Source: Lujinxingia vulgaris (lineage in GTDB: Bacteria; Myxococcota_A; Bradymonadia; Bradymonadales; Bradymonadaceae). From it: a DNA stretch of 53,558 nucleotides. Of this stretch, positions 35,445-43,846 are shown piece after piece. Each line of letters opens with the position of its first letter. Position 1 is the first letter of the stretch. The position numbers were made by a program, and so were the translations under genes. Under the pieces are notes generated by a model. It was not told where the DNA came from. It worked only from the letters and a program-made list of their open reading frames with translations, and did no database searches. The stretch covers positions 1-53,558 of the forward strand of contig NZ_VOSL01000039.1 of assembly GCF_007997005.1 (NCBI RefSeq), given 5' to 3'.

Positions 35445-35939
35445 TCAACCTTCCAACTCCGCCAGCAACCCGCCCAGGCTCAGCGGCTTTGTGAACATCG
35501 TCAGGTTGCCCTCTTCATCGGTGGGCCACTCCTCCCTGGGGCGGTCCCAGTAGAGTTCGATGCCGTTGCCGTCGGGGTCGCGCAGGTAAAGCGCTTCGCT
35601 GACGCCGTGGTCGCTGGCGCCGTCGAGGGTGACGCCGGCGTCGCGAAGACGTTTGAGCGCCACGGCCAGGGCGCGGCGAGTGGGGTAGAGGATGGCGGTG
35701 TGGAAGAGGCCGGTGTGGTGGGCCGGGGCGGGGGTGCCGCCTTTGCTATGCCAGGTGTTGAGGCCGATATGATGGTGGTAGCCGCCGGCGGACAAAAAGG
35801 CGGCCTGATCGCCGTAGCGCGTGGTCACCTCAAAGCCAAGCACGTCGCGGTAGAAGGCCACCGCTCGCTCCAGATCTGCGACTTTCAAATGGACGTGGCC
35901 GATGCGAGCGCCGGGGTCGATCGCGTCAAATTCGCTCAT
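35445..35939 (-). CDS. VOC-family (glyoxalase/catechol dioxygenase-like) protein
   Basis: A 164-aa protein starting at ATG 35939 with GGAG six nt upstream. The frame extends far upstream without a start signal, and that part is discarded. Two VOC beta-alpha-beta-beta-beta units are visible: GHVHLKVADLERAVAFYRDV with the first metal-binding His, and the second unit with GLFHTAILYPTRRALAVALK and LRDPDGNGIELYWDRP carrying the acidic ligand. These suit a metal-dependent dioxygenase or lyase of the catechol 2,3-dioxygenase type. The substrate cannot be told. Probably an operon with the SDR gene that follows. Confidence 0.88.
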   Translation of the reverse strand: MSEFDAIDPGARIGHVHLKVADLERAVAFYRDVLGFEVTTRYGDQAAFLSAGGYHHHIGLNTWHSKGGTPAPAHHTGLFHTAILYPTRRALAVALKRLRDAGVTLDGASDHGVSEALYLRDPDGNGIELYWDRPREEWPTDEEGNLTMFTKPLSLGGLLAELEG

Positions 35940-36423
35940 GGTGTGCTCCGTTGGGTCGAGGGTTTTGAAGATCCTATCCTGGTCTCCATGAGAGTCTCCG
36001 GGCGCCTTTTGAGTTTCAAAAGGGGCGTTCTTCGTGTGCCCCGTCGCCGATGAGCACCATGTGTTTCCGCGTCTCTTGAAGGACGCTCTGGCATCGCGCT
36101 CGACGATGTGCGCGTTGCGGTCATGACGTGGGTGGCGGCGGTCGCGGGGAGCACAGGATGAGCGGAAAGCTGGCGAGCAACCTCCGAGCGACGATCCTGC
36201 GCAGCCTGAAAGCTCCTGAAAAACGGCATTGTGCCTCCAGGAAGGCATGGTTTCGGCACCGAGTTCGCCCTACGCTCGACCCGGGACATCACGCGTTGCA
36301 TCACACCTCCCTAAAAAAAGCTCGGCAGGCTAACGCGGGTTTATGTGGTCCCGGTGCTGGCCAGGCGCAGAGGAGGTGGGGGGCGACGTTTAGCACTTCT
36401 ACGGATTGGATTAGGGCAAAGAG
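35940..36423. other. Intergenic region, no gene seen
   Basis: A 484-bp divergent gap. Frames here have no ribosome binding site or protein-like composition. A short inverted repeat, CCTTTTGAgtttCAAAAGG (36011-36029), is the only structure noted and may be part of the VOC promoter region. Confidence 0.5.
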
Positions 36424-37515
36424 ATGATGAATCACCATGGGAAGAAGAAGGTGTGGGGGACGGCTCTGATTGGCATCGTGGCGGCCGGTTGCGCGTCGGT
36501 GTTGGAGCCGGTTGACGCGTCGTTGGGCGTCGAGATCGTCTCGGGGCCGCAAGCGCTCACCAGCGCGACGAGCGCGACCTTCGAGATGGTCTGCGAGAAT
36601 GAGGGGGCGTGCGAGTTGGAGTGCGCGCTCGACGGCGCGCGTTTTCAGAGCTGCGAATCGACGGTGACCTATGAGGCGCTCGACGTGGGTCCGCATATCT
36701 TCGAGGCGCAGGCGGTCGATACGTCGGGGCGAGTCTCGGAGGTCGTGGCCTGGGAGTGGACCATCGAGGAGACTGGCGATACCTCGCCAACCCTGCAGAT
36801 CTCTGGCCCGGACACCATGGCCGAGGGGGTGGCTACGGCGGAGCTGACCTTTGAGTTCAGCGAGAGCGTCGCCGTCTTCGGGATCGAGGACATCGACGTC
36901 AGTCCGGAGGTTCATACGCTCAGCGATTTTGAGTCCGTTGATGATACGACCTTCACCGCGACGCTACATCGCAGCGGAAATGAGGCGGGCACCATCCTCA
37001 TCTCGGTGGGGGGCGACGCTTCCCAGGGGGGCGGGTTGGGCGCGGGCGCCAGTCATACGATTGAGTTGCTTGGCGAGGTGGACATCACCGAGCCCTGCGA
37101 GGTGCCGGACCATGTGGAGATGAGCAGTTCTCCGGCGGTGACGCGTTTTGGCGAGAGCACGGGTGCGATCGAGTTTACGATGCCTCCTCTTCCCACGGTC
37201 CTTTCTCATCCCTTCACCACCACCGACAATCCTGAAATGGGGGGGCAGGTCAATATGGTGGGTACGTCTCAGACGGGGTTTCATCGGCGGAAAATGTGGA
37301 TTTCGGAGTGTCCCGGCGGCGAGGCGCTTTCGACGCGGTGTAGCGCCTCGGGCATTGAGATCACGATACGCTGGCGACAGGAGGAGGCGCGGGTATCTTG
37401 TACGTTGGAGACGGACAAAACGTATTATTTTAACGTCTCCTATGGCGGATCCACGGACTGTGACGACGCGGAGGGTTGTCCGGCGATTATTCAGCATCTA
37501 GGGGGTTGGGACTAG
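36424..37515 (+). CDS. Ig-like (Big_12 type) lipoprotein, paralogue 1
   Basis: A 363-aa protein with a signal peptide and lipobox VAAGC (Cys23). A Cys-rich Ig-like domain (about 35-115) resembles those in other deltaproteobacterial surface proteins (FEMVCENEGACELECALDGA). It is followed by a Big_12-type bacterial Ig domain (ELTFEFSESVAVFGIEDIDV and FTATLHRSGNEAG) and a C-terminal domain with six Cys (SHPFTTTDNPEMGGQV, WISECPGGEAL). The whole layout repeats in 40876-42009, about 45 percent alike by eye. A surface or periplasmic role is likely, with function unknown. A bidirectional-looking terminator follows at 37577. Confidence 0.85.
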   Translation: MMNHHGKKKVWGTALIGIVAAGCASVLEPVDASLGVEIVSGPQALTSATSATFEMVCENEGACELECALDGARFQSCESTVTYEALDVGPHIFEAQAVDTSGRVSEVVAWEWTIEETGDTSPTLQISGPDTMAEGVATAELTFEFSESVAVFGIEDIDVSPEVHTLSDFESVDDTTFTATLHRSGNEAGTILISVGGDASQGGGLGAGASHTIELLGEVDITEPCEVPDHVEMSSSPAVTRFGESTGAIEFTMPPLPTVLSHPFTTTDNPEMGGQVNMVGTSQTGFHRRKMWISECPGGEALSTRCSASGIEITIRWRQEEARVSCTLETDKTYYFNVSYGGSTDCDDAEGCPAIIQHLGGWD

Positions 37516-37576
37516 GAGCCTGTAGTGCGATCCCCGGTAACGCTCAGATTTCCGCGTCCACCGAACCAGGATCCTC

Positions 37577-37627
37577 AGAAAACCCGCGTGTCTGGAGCTT
37601 TAAGTAAGCTCAGTGCGCGGGTTTTCT
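37577..37627. terminator. Nested inverted repeat, probable bidirectional terminator
   Basis: Perfect 12-bp arms AGAAAACCCGCG (37577-37588) and CGCGGGTTTTCT (37616-37627) enclose a second hairpin GAGCTT-taagt-AAGCTC (37595-37611). The TTTT in the outer arm and the location after 37515 fit termination. Confidence 0.75.
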
Positions 37628-37681
37628 GCGCTTTAAGCGCCTTCGGAGCGTGTGGCACGATCGTTGCTCACTACTTCCGCT

Positions 37682-38929
37682 ATGAAACGAGAACTCACCA
37701 TCATGCTTACGTTAAGCGCCCTCTGGATGGCGTGCGGTGAGCTGGCGCAGACGCCGGAGCCGGAGCCGGAGGTCGATCCCGGCGATACGCTGGCGTGGAT
37801 GGAGGCCTATCAGGATCGCTATCTCGGCGATCGGGCGTGGCGTCGGGCCCAGCTTGAGGCGACGCTCTGGAGTCCGGAGCTGCCTTATGCGCGAAAGCGG
37901 CTCAAGAGCTATGCGCTCTCCGAAGGGGGCTGGGATTTGCTGCCGGAGCTGCTGGCGCGCAGCGGGCCTGTCTTCCCGGGCCAGGCGGTTCCGGAGGAGC
38001 TGGAAGAGGCGCTGCCCACCGTGTTTCCCACGCAAGCACCGACCACGCGTGAGGAGTGGCTGGCGCTTGGCGAGCAGGTGTTCTGGCAGATGCCGATGCG
38101 GCGAGACAATTACCTGGAGTGGATCGCCAGCCGGCCCGAGCTTCTTGAGGAGACGGGGTTTGAGCGAAACGCCGACGGTTCGTTGCGGGGCCTGGTGCGT
38201 TTTAAAGACGTGCGCGGCCAGATGCGCGTGGGCGTGACCTGCGGGCTCTGTCACGGGGGCGGCGGGGTGGCCGGGCGCACGAACACCGCGCTCGATCTGG
38301 GGCGGGCGCGCCAGATGTTCAATGAATCCTACGGGATCGATGGATCGCGCTTTGCGTCGTGGGGGCCGGGGCGCGTCGATATTACCGATGACCTGGCCGA
38401 CGACCCGCTGCGAGTGCCCGATCTGTGGGGCACGCGCCACCAGTCCTACCTCAACGCCAGCGGGATTGTGCGCGTGGCCAACCCGGCCTCGGTCGCGATT
38501 CGTTTTGAGACGCAGTACATCCCCGGCCACGGCTTAGAAGCCCGGCCCAACCGGGTGCTCTCCTGGGCGTTGGCGATGTACGTGCTCTCGTTGGAGCCGC
38601 CGACAAGCCCCGAGGTGTCGCCGGAGCATCCGGGCCGGGCGGTCTTCGAGCTTCAATGTGCCAGCTGCCATAACCCCGACCGGGGCTTTAGTGGCGATCT
38701 GATCCACAGCTGGCTTCTGACGGGGGGCGTCTCTGCGGCTGAGAGTCCGATGCGCGGGACGGGGATGATGAAAGTCCCTTCGCTCGTCGGCATTGGCCAG
38801 GGAGGCCCTTTTATGCACGACGGACGTCACGCTGAGTTGAGCGATGTCCTGGAGGCGCGCCACCCCACCGGGGCGGTGCTGAGCGATGAGGAACGCGACG
38901 ATCTGTTGAGTTACCTGCAATCCCTTTAA
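37682..38929 (+). CDS. Diheme cytochrome c lipoprotein
   Basis: A 415-aa protein starting at ATG 37682; the frame extends to 37652 without support. The N-terminus has a hydrophobic segment ending in a lipobox-like WMAC (about Cys16) and a Pro/Glu linker. Two heme c motifs are present, CGLCHGGG in the middle and CASCHNPDRGFSG near the end, with a distal Met likely in the conserved GMMKVPSLVGIGQGGPFMHDG. The last stretch matches the di-heme cytochrome c peroxidase/MauG-like C-terminal pattern (PFMHDGR, LEARHP). Periplasmic electron transfer or peroxidase-like activity is likely. The stop is 26 nt before the next lipoprotein gene, suggesting an operon. Confidence 0.88.
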   Translation: MKRELTIMLTLSALWMACGELAQTPEPEPEVDPGDTLAWMEAYQDRYLGDRAWRRAQLEATLWSPELPYARKRLKSYALSEGGWDLLPELLARSGPVFPGQAVPEELEEALPTVFPTQAPTTREEWLALGEQVFWQMPMRRDNYLEWIASRPELLEETGFERNADGSLRGLVRFKDVRGQMRVGVTCGLCHGGGGVAGRTNTALDLGRARQMFNESYGIDGSRFASWGPGRVDITDDLADDPLRVPDLWGTRHQSYLNASGIVRVANPASVAIRFETQYIPGHGLEARPNRVLSWALAMYVLSLEPPTSPEVSPEHPGRAVFELQCASCHNPDRGFSGDLIHSWLLTGGVSAAESPMRGTGMMKVPSLVGIGQGGPFMHDGRHAELSDVLEARHPTGAVLSDEERDDLLSYLQSL

Positions 38930-38955
38930 CTGTGTTTTTCACATGAGGTCACACC

Positions 38956-39591
38956 ATGCGTATGCCACTTCACCTGTTGTTCGTCTTCGTCTGCTCGCTT
39001 CTTCTGCTCGGCACGGGCTGCCCGGAGCTGACGGGCGACCCTGAGCTCAAAGGCACGTTCATCTCGGGGCATCTGGGGAACTACGAGTCGTGTCCGGAGG
39101 ATGGCTACAGCGATGACGCTTCGGGCGATGAGCCTGCGGGCGCGCCGGCCGCCGAGTTTGCGGCCGATTGCGCGGAGGACTCCGAGGATTGTGGCGGGAT
39201 CGCGTTGAACTGCGAGGATGCCCAGGTGACCCTGCGCCTGATCAACACGGGCGATGAGCCGGCGGTGGGTGTGCAGGTCACGCGCATTGAGCTCTTTGAC
39301 ACCAACGGCGTCTCGAAGGCGGTGCTGCCGCTGATGGCGGTCGAAGATGTGAGCATCAACGGGCAGTCCTCGCCCTTTGACGGCCTGATTCCCCTCGGTG
39401 CGGAGCGTGCGCTGCGCGTGGACTTCCAGGGGCCGCAGTCGCCCTGGGAGCTGCTGGCGACCGAGGGTGAGGACAGCGGTCGCTACGCGAACCACGGGGG
39501 CATCATCGAGATCACCTTCACGGCGGAGAATCGCCGCGGCGAGGTCGTGATTCGCGGTGAGGTTTCGGCGCTGCCTTCGATGGCCACCTGA
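38956..39591 (+). CDS. Lipoprotein of unknown function
   Basis: A 211-aa protein with a classical signal peptide (LHLLFVFVCSLLLLGTGC) and lipidated Cys22, then an Asp/Glu/Ala-rich linker with several Cys. The C-terminal 110 residues form a beta-sandwich-like region (VTLRLINTGDEPAVGVQVTR and GGIIEITFTAENRRGEVVIR) similar to immunoglobulin-type or DUF11-like conserved repeats. It follows the cytochrome gene by 26 nt and is closed by a terminator, so the pair is one unit. It may be a partner protein of the cytochrome on the outer membrane; this is inference. Confidence 0.8.
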   Translation: MRMPLHLLFVFVCSLLLLGTGCPELTGDPELKGTFISGHLGNYESCPEDGYSDDASGDEPAGAPAAEFAADCAEDSEDCGGIALNCEDAQVTLRLINTGDEPAVGVQVTRIELFDTNGVSKAVLPLMAVEDVSINGQSSPFDGLIPLGAERALRVDFQGPQSPWELLATEGEDSGRYANHGGIIEITFTAENRRGEVVIRGEVSALPSMAT

Positions 39592-39626
39592 GCGCTGGGA
39601 GCGCCAATTCATCCCATGTCGAGGTG

Positions 39627-39657
39627 AAGACGCCCTGCGCGCGCGCAGGGCGTCTTT
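39627..39657 (+). terminator. Hairpin terminator
   Basis: AAGACGCCCTGCGC pairs with GCGCAGGGCGTCTT (14 bp) around a very small loop, and a short T run follows. It closes the cytochrome/lipoprotein unit. Confidence 0.85.
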
Positions 39658-39748
39658 GTGATAGTTGGGGGGGAGCTCAGCTCGGGGCAGTATGCATCTG
39701 GGAATTGAGGTGGGGTGGTGGAAGCTATCACGGATTCTGGAGGTGGAG

Positions 39749-40462
39749 ATGATCGAAGAGGCACGCATCGAATCGCTGCGGGTGGGGATGCCCCGGGAGC
39801 TGGGGCGCGCGGGGGCGGAGCAGCCGATGGAGCGGCCCTGGCGCACGGGGTTTGTGAAGGAGGAGGTGCGCGGGGCGCTGTGGCTGGACTGGGAAAATTT
39901 TGAGGGGGACGGTCAGGCCGATCGCAAGCACCACGGCGGGGTGGAGAAGGCGGTGTGCGTGTATCCCACGGCCCATCTGGCGTACTGGTCAAAGCGGCTG
40001 GGGAGGAGGCTTACGCCGGGGGCATTTGGCGAGAACCTGAGCGTGTCGGGGCGTGTTGAAGAAGATGTGTGTGTGGGGGATGTCTATCGGGTGGGCGGCG
40101 CGCGTCTTCGCGTCACCCAGCCGCGCTCGCCATGCTGGAAGCTCGCGCGGGTACATGGTGAGAGGGCGTTCGCGCTCTGGGTGCAGCAGACGGGCTACTG
40201 CGGCTGGTATTTTGGCGTGGTGGAGCGCGGGTATGTCGAGGCGGGTCAGACCTTGGAGCTCGTAGAGCGCCCCTTTCCGCAGTGGAGCGTCGCCGAGGTG
40301 CACGCCGTGCGCTACCACCGCCCTGAGGATCTTGAAGCAGCCACGTTGCTCGCCGGGTGCCCGGCGTTGAGTCGGACCTGGCGGGAGGCCCTGGAGAAGC
40401 GTTTGGCGCGGGGGGAGGAGGGCGATGAGGCGAGGCGGCTGATCGGCCCAAACGGGGGTTGA
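39749..40462 (+). CDS. MOSC-domain protein, YiiM-like
   Basis: A 237-aa protein starting at ATG 39749 with GGAGG upstream; a longer frame begins at 39665. The MOSC core has GDGQADRKHHGGVEKAVCVY, TPGAFGENLSVSG, VCVGDVYRVGGARLRVTQPR and the conserved SPCWKL with its cofactor Cys. The C-terminal 60 residues fit the 3-alpha domain found in YiiM proteins. YiiM-like MOSC proteins bind molybdenum cofactor and reduce N-hydroxylated bases such as 6-N-hydroxylaminopurine. It stands alone between a terminator and a hairpin-repeat gap. Confidence 0.88.
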   Translation: MIEEARIESLRVGMPRELGRAGAEQPMERPWRTGFVKEEVRGALWLDWENFEGDGQADRKHHGGVEKAVCVYPTAHLAYWSKRLGRRLTPGAFGENLSVSGRVEEDVCVGDVYRVGGARLRVTQPRSPCWKLARVHGERAFALWVQQTGYCGWYFGVVERGYVEAGQTLELVERPFPQWSVAEVHAVRYHRPEDLEAATLLAGCPALSRTWREALEKRLARGEEGDEARRLIGPNGG

Positions 40463-40530
40463 TGTGAGGTGAACCCGCGGCCGGTCGCGGGGGAGGAGAC
40501 GTGGCGATCAGGCGCTAGTAGCAAGGACCT

Positions 40531-40547
40531 TGTCTGTCTCTCGGACA
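40531..40547 (+). repeat. Hairpin repeat copy 3
   Basis: TGTCTG-tctct-CGGACA. Two DnaA-box-like 9-mers follow (TTTTCCACA at 40561, TTGTTCACA at 40572). The rest of the 40463-40875 gap has no gene. Confidence 0.7.
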
Positions 40548-40875
40548 GACGTGTTGACGGTTTTCCACAGGTTGTTCACAGGCGTGTGGGTTGGTGCGCC
40601 GAGGTCACGTCTGAGCAGCAAAGGGCGCCGGGCAGGGAAGACGATGGGGCGAGCTTCTGAAAGAGGCTGAAAAACGCGCGACCTGGCTCGGATGAGATGG
40701 AAGATGGCGATACCCTCAGGCGCGTGGCTGTCCAGACGTGCGAGCAAGGGAACGCTCTGGCGGGGGCGTATGTTGCGTCTCGGCTTTTGCTTAAGTCCGT
40801 TATCAGGCCCCCGTACGTCGCAGCATGAGTCCAGGGTCGAAAAAGACCGTCGTAGATCAAGGCGCAGGGAGTGTG

Positions 40876-42009
40876 ATGACGATGAATGAAGGCCTAAAAC
40901 GACAGGGGTTGCACGCCGCGGTGGCCGCGTTGCTGGTGCTGGCAGCGGGGTGTGTCTCGGAGCTGGAGCAACATGCCGGGCCTGACGCCGGGCATGATTC
41001 CGGAGATCACACGGAGGTCCCGGGCGTGGAGATTGTTACGGGGCCGGAGGCAACCACCACCGAGAGGAGCGCCCGGCTGGAGATGGCGTGTGTGGGGGAC
41101 GCGGAATGCGAGATCGAGTGCGCGCTCGACGAGGCCCGTTTTGAGCCCTGCGAGGCCGTTGTCACCTATGAGGATCTGGAGGTGGGGGACCATCTTTTTG
41201 AGGCGCGGGCGGTCGACGCATCCGGTCGGCGTTCGGCGATTGCGGCCTGGGCCTGGACGGTTGCAAACGGGGAGCAGGCGGCGCCGACGCTGACGATCCA
41301 GGGTCCGCCAACGCTGGCAGCAGATGCGCAGAGCGCGACGCTGACCTTTGCGTTCAGCGAGGAGGTCTCGGGCTTCGAGGTGGGGGATATCGCGGTGGAC
41401 CCGGCGGAGCACACCCTGGAGGACTTTAGCTCGGTGGATGCGAGCACCTATCAGGCCACGTTGCGGCGCAGCGGCAATGAAGAGGGCACGGTCATCATCT
41501 CGGTGGCGGCCGGGGCGTATCAGAGCGCTGCTGGCGAGGCGGGGCGTGCGGCGAGTGTGACGATCGTGCTGGAAGGCGAGGAGGTGGTCAGTGAGACGTG
41601 CGATGAGACCCCGCATGTGGCGATGAGCACCATCGAGGCGGTGACGGCGTTTGGCACGGATACAGCGTTGATCGAGTTTCGGATGCCTCCTCTTCCAACG
41701 GTGCTCTCGCATCCTTTTACGACCGGGGAGGATGCGTTTGTATCGGGGCAGGTTGACCTGGGAGGCGCGTCGGAGACGAGCCTGCATATGCGTCGGATGT
41801 GGATCTCGACGTGTCCCGGTGGCGAGGCGATCGGGCAGAGGTGTGAGGCGGAGGGGAACTTGCTGACGATGCGCTGGGCCCAGGGGGAGTCGCGGGTCGC
41901 GTGTGAACTGCAGCCGGATACGACGTACTATTTTAACCTATCGCAAGGCACGGGTTCGCCCTGTGAGAGGTCGGATGGGTGCCGGGCGATCATTCAGCAT
42001 CGGGGGTAA
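40876..42009 (+). CDS. Ig-like (Big_12 type) lipoprotein, paralogue 2
   Basis: A 377-aa paralogue of 36424-37515. It has a signal peptide ending at LLVLAAGC, a linker with DAGHDSGDH, then the same Ig-like Cys domain (LEMACVGDAECEIECALDEA), the Big_12-like domain (LTFAFSEEVSGFEVGDIAVD and YQATLRRSGNEEGTVI) and the C-terminal Cys domain (MPPLPTVLSHPFTTGEDAF, RMWISTCPGGEAI). The start is ATG 40876, with cagggag upstream; a second ATG is at 40882. Surface lipoprotein of unknown function. Its 3' end is 11 bp from the convergent SnoaL-like gene. Confidence 0.85.
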   Translation: MTMNEGLKRQGLHAAVAALLVLAAGCVSELEQHAGPDAGHDSGDHTEVPGVEIVTGPEATTTERSARLEMACVGDAECEIECALDEARFEPCEAVVTYEDLEVGDHLFEARAVDASGRRSAIAAWAWTVANGEQAAPTLTIQGPPTLAADAQSATLTFAFSEEVSGFEVGDIAVDPAEHTLEDFSSVDASTYQATLRRSGNEEGTVIISVAAGAYQSAAGEAGRAASVTIVLEGEEVVSETCDETPHVAMSTIEAVTAFGTDTALIEFRMPPLPTVLSHPFTTGEDAFVSGQVDLGGASETSLHMRRMWISTCPGGEAIGQRCEAEGNLLTMRWAQGESRVACELQPDTTYYFNLSQGTGSPCERSDGCRAIIQHRG

Positions 42010-42020
42010 GTGGGGGGGCC

Positions 42021-42404
42021 TTAGGTCTCGGGGGGGCGGTCCATGAGCACGGTGTAGTGGATGGTCATCGCGCGGATTTTTCCCTCTTCGATGAGGTAGG
42101 AGTCGGCGCCGTCTTCGACGCGGGCGCCGTTTTCGCCCACCCCGCTCCACTCCAGAAAGCCCAGGTGCCGCTCTACCATGATGTTGTGGTAGGTCCACAC
42201 GCCGCCGGGGAGCTGTTCCTGGAGCAGGCGAACCTTCTGGCGCAGGCCCTCTACACCGCGAAAGATGCCGTAGGTGGTCATCAGGACAATGTCGGGATCG
42301 AAGTTGCGCTCCAGGTCCGTCTCAAAGTCCCAGCTTTTCGCAAGGTCGAGGTGGTCTTTTAGGACCTCGCGGGCGGAGCGTCTGGCGAGGGCGTGGTGGT
42401 CCAT
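42021..42404 (-). CDS. SnoaL-like (NTF2 fold) protein
   Basis: A 127-aa protein starting at ATG 42404 with GGAG nearby. The long frame continuing to 43286 is a shadow of the SDR gene on the other strand. Features of the NTF2/SnoaL fold are present: VLKDHLDLAKSWDFETDLER, the DIVLMTTYGIFRGVEGL segment and a C-terminal sheet IRAMTIHYTVL. Such proteins are small isomerases, cyclases or ligand-binding proteins acting in the cytoplasm; substrate unknown. Its upstream region carries a hairpin repeat at 42530. Confidence 0.75.
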   Translation of the reverse strand: MDHHALARRSAREVLKDHLDLAKSWDFETDLERNFDPDIVLMTTYGIFRGVEGLRQKVRLLQEQLPGGVWTYHNIMVERHLGFLEWSGVGENGARVEDGADSYLIEEGKIRAMTIHYTVLMDRPPET

Positions 42405-42529
42405 GGGAGGGCTCCGGGTCGGTGGTGTTTCGATCAGGGCAGCGCTTCCAAACGCGCTGTAGATCGAAGGTCGACGCCGGGTGGTCACCACCAAGCGATC
42501 GCCGGAAGGTGGCGTCGTTGCGGGAGGAT

Positions 42530-42544
42530 GTCCGTCTCTCGGAC
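42530..42544 (+). repeat. Hairpin repeat copy 4
   Basis: GTCCG-tctct-CGGAC, a perfect 5-bp stem, in the divergent gap before the TPP riboswitch. Confidence 0.75.
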
Positions 42545-42663
42545 GGTAGGGTGTGCCAGGGATACGAAGGCGTACACCGCGGGGTTTTGTGGTTTCATTT
42601 GAGGCGCACGTGGGCCAGTCGTGGTGGTTGCTGGGGACCTGATTCTGGCCTAGGGTCATCTTA

Positions 42664-42743
42664 CGACAGGGGCGCTTGTGCAGGGGCACAGGCTGAGAAG
42701 CACCCTTTGAACCTGACCCGGGTAATACCGGCGGAGGGAGTCG
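42664..42743 (+). promoter_or_regulatory. TPP riboswitch (THI element)
   Basis: The conserved THI-box parts are all present in order: ggggcgcttgtgc, ggcacaggCTGAGAagcaccc, TTTGAACCTGAcccggGTAATAccggCGgAGGGA. The P1 stem pairs cgac at 42664 with gtcg at 42740. It is 70 nt upstream of the SDR start at 42813 and on its strand, so thiamine pyrophosphate should control this SDR. Confidence 0.95.
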
Positions 42744-42812
42744 CATGAAGCGCCGGCGCCGTTCTGGTGGGGTGACTTTATGCGTTCCTTCCACATCAAG
42801 AGGAAGGATTCG

Positions 42813-43577
42813 ATGAGCAAGAAACTGGCAGAACAGGTGGTGATCGTTTCGGGTGCGGGCCGTGGTCTGGGGGCGGCGATGGCGCGAGCCTTTGCCCGGG
42901 AAGGGGCGGCGGTCGTGGTGAACTGGCGCAGGAGCGAGGCCCAGGCGGTGGCGCTGGCCGAGGAGTTGGGGCCGCGCGCACGAGCCATCCAGGCCGATGT
43001 CACCGATCGGGCGGCGGTGGCCAGGTTGGTGGCCGAGACCACCGAGACGCTCGGGGCCCCGACGACGCTCGTGCACAACGCGTTGGCCGATTATAGCTTT
43101 AATGGGGAGGGGCGAGAGAAGGCGGACTCGCTGGCCTGGGAGCAGATCGCCACGCAGACCGAGACTTCGGTGGGAGGGGCGCTGAACTTGATTCAGGCCT
43201 GTCTTCCGGCGATGAGCGAGGCCGGTTTTGGGCGCGTGATCACCATTGGGACGAACCTTTTTCAGAACCCGGTGGTGCCTTACCACGATTATACGGCGGC
43301 CAAGGGCGCGCTGCTGGGGCTGACGCGCACGATGTCGCGGGAGCTTGGGTCGCAGGGGATCACGGTCAATATGATCTCGGGGGGCCTGTTGCGGGTAACC
43401 GACGCCAGCCGGGCCACGCCGGACGAGGTCTTTGAGTTGATCGCGGCCAACACGCCTCTGGGGCGGGTGACGACGCCGGAGGAGGTGGCGGATGTGGCGC
43501 TCTTCTTTGCCAGCCCCTGGGCCCGAGGAATCACCGGGCAGAACCTGGTGGTCGACGGGGGGCTGGTATGTGATTGA
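42813..43577 (+). CDS. TPP-riboswitch-controlled SDR oxidoreductase
   Basis: A 254-aa short-chain dehydrogenase/reductase starting at ATG 42813, five nt after AGGAAGG; an in-frame ATG at 42780 is less likely. Motifs: SGAGRGLG (cofactor), the NNAG position reads HNALADYS, and the active-site YTAAK follows ITIGTNLFQN. It resembles FabG-like 3-oxoacyl-ACP reductases. A THI-regulated SDR of this type was named OarX in comparative studies of thiamine regulons; I recall that link but could not check it. It probably serves thiamine or precursor metabolism, with the reaction unknown. There are no other thiamine genes in the window. Confidence 0.85.
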   Translation: MSKKLAEQVVIVSGAGRGLGAAMARAFAREGAAVVVNWRRSEAQAVALAEELGPRARAIQADVTDRAAVARLVAETTETLGAPTTLVHNALADYSFNGEGREKADSLAWEQIATQTETSVGGALNLIQACLPAMSEAGFGRVITIGTNLFQNPVVPYHDYTAAKGALLGLTRTMSRELGSQGITVNMISGGLLRVTDASRATPDEVFELIAANTPLGRVTTPEEVADVALFFASPWARGITGQNLVVDGGLVCD

Positions 43578-43657
43578 GGCGTTTTTTCGGAGCTCGGCCT
43601 GCGCGGGTGATGTGCAGGTTGAGCGCCGGATTTCGGCGTGGTTGCAGGGGGGGGGCT

Positions 43658-43672
43658 GTCTCTCGGACGGTT
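43658..43672 (+). repeat. Hairpin repeat copy 5 (partial)
   Basis: The core tgtctctcggacggt is kept, but the left arm is eroded. It lies in the 269-bp gap after the SDR, which has no other gene. Confidence 0.6.
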
Positions 43673-43824
43673 GCAGTCGGGATCGTGTAGGGAGGAGGCA
43701 TGCGCTGCCGGAGAGCGACGTTTCAGCGACGATAAATCATCTACGATCGTCATCTGCAATCGTGGCATTCCTGCGCGACGGCGGGGATTTGATGTTGAAG
43801 TAGAACATCCCATCACAATCCATG

Positions 43825-43839
43825 TGTGTCTCTCGGACG
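43825..43839 (+). repeat. Hairpin repeat copy 6 (partial)
   Basis: gtgtgtctctcggac lies eight bp beyond the stop of the minus-strand RCC1 gene. The left arm is degenerate. Confidence 0.6.
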
Positions 43840-43846
43840 ATCAGGC

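Noticed and set aside
36128-36427. 99-aa ORF in the gap before the Ig-like lipoprotein
   Set aside because: His/Arg-rich composition, no ribosome binding site, and it overlaps the next gene start.
40561-40580. Replication origin
   Set aside because: Only two weak DnaA-like boxes, no AT-rich unwinding region and no dnaA/dnaN neighbours.
42021-43286. 421-aa minus-strand ORF
   Set aside because: Only the last 127 codons look like protein (SnoaL). The rest is the antisense of the TPP/SDR region.
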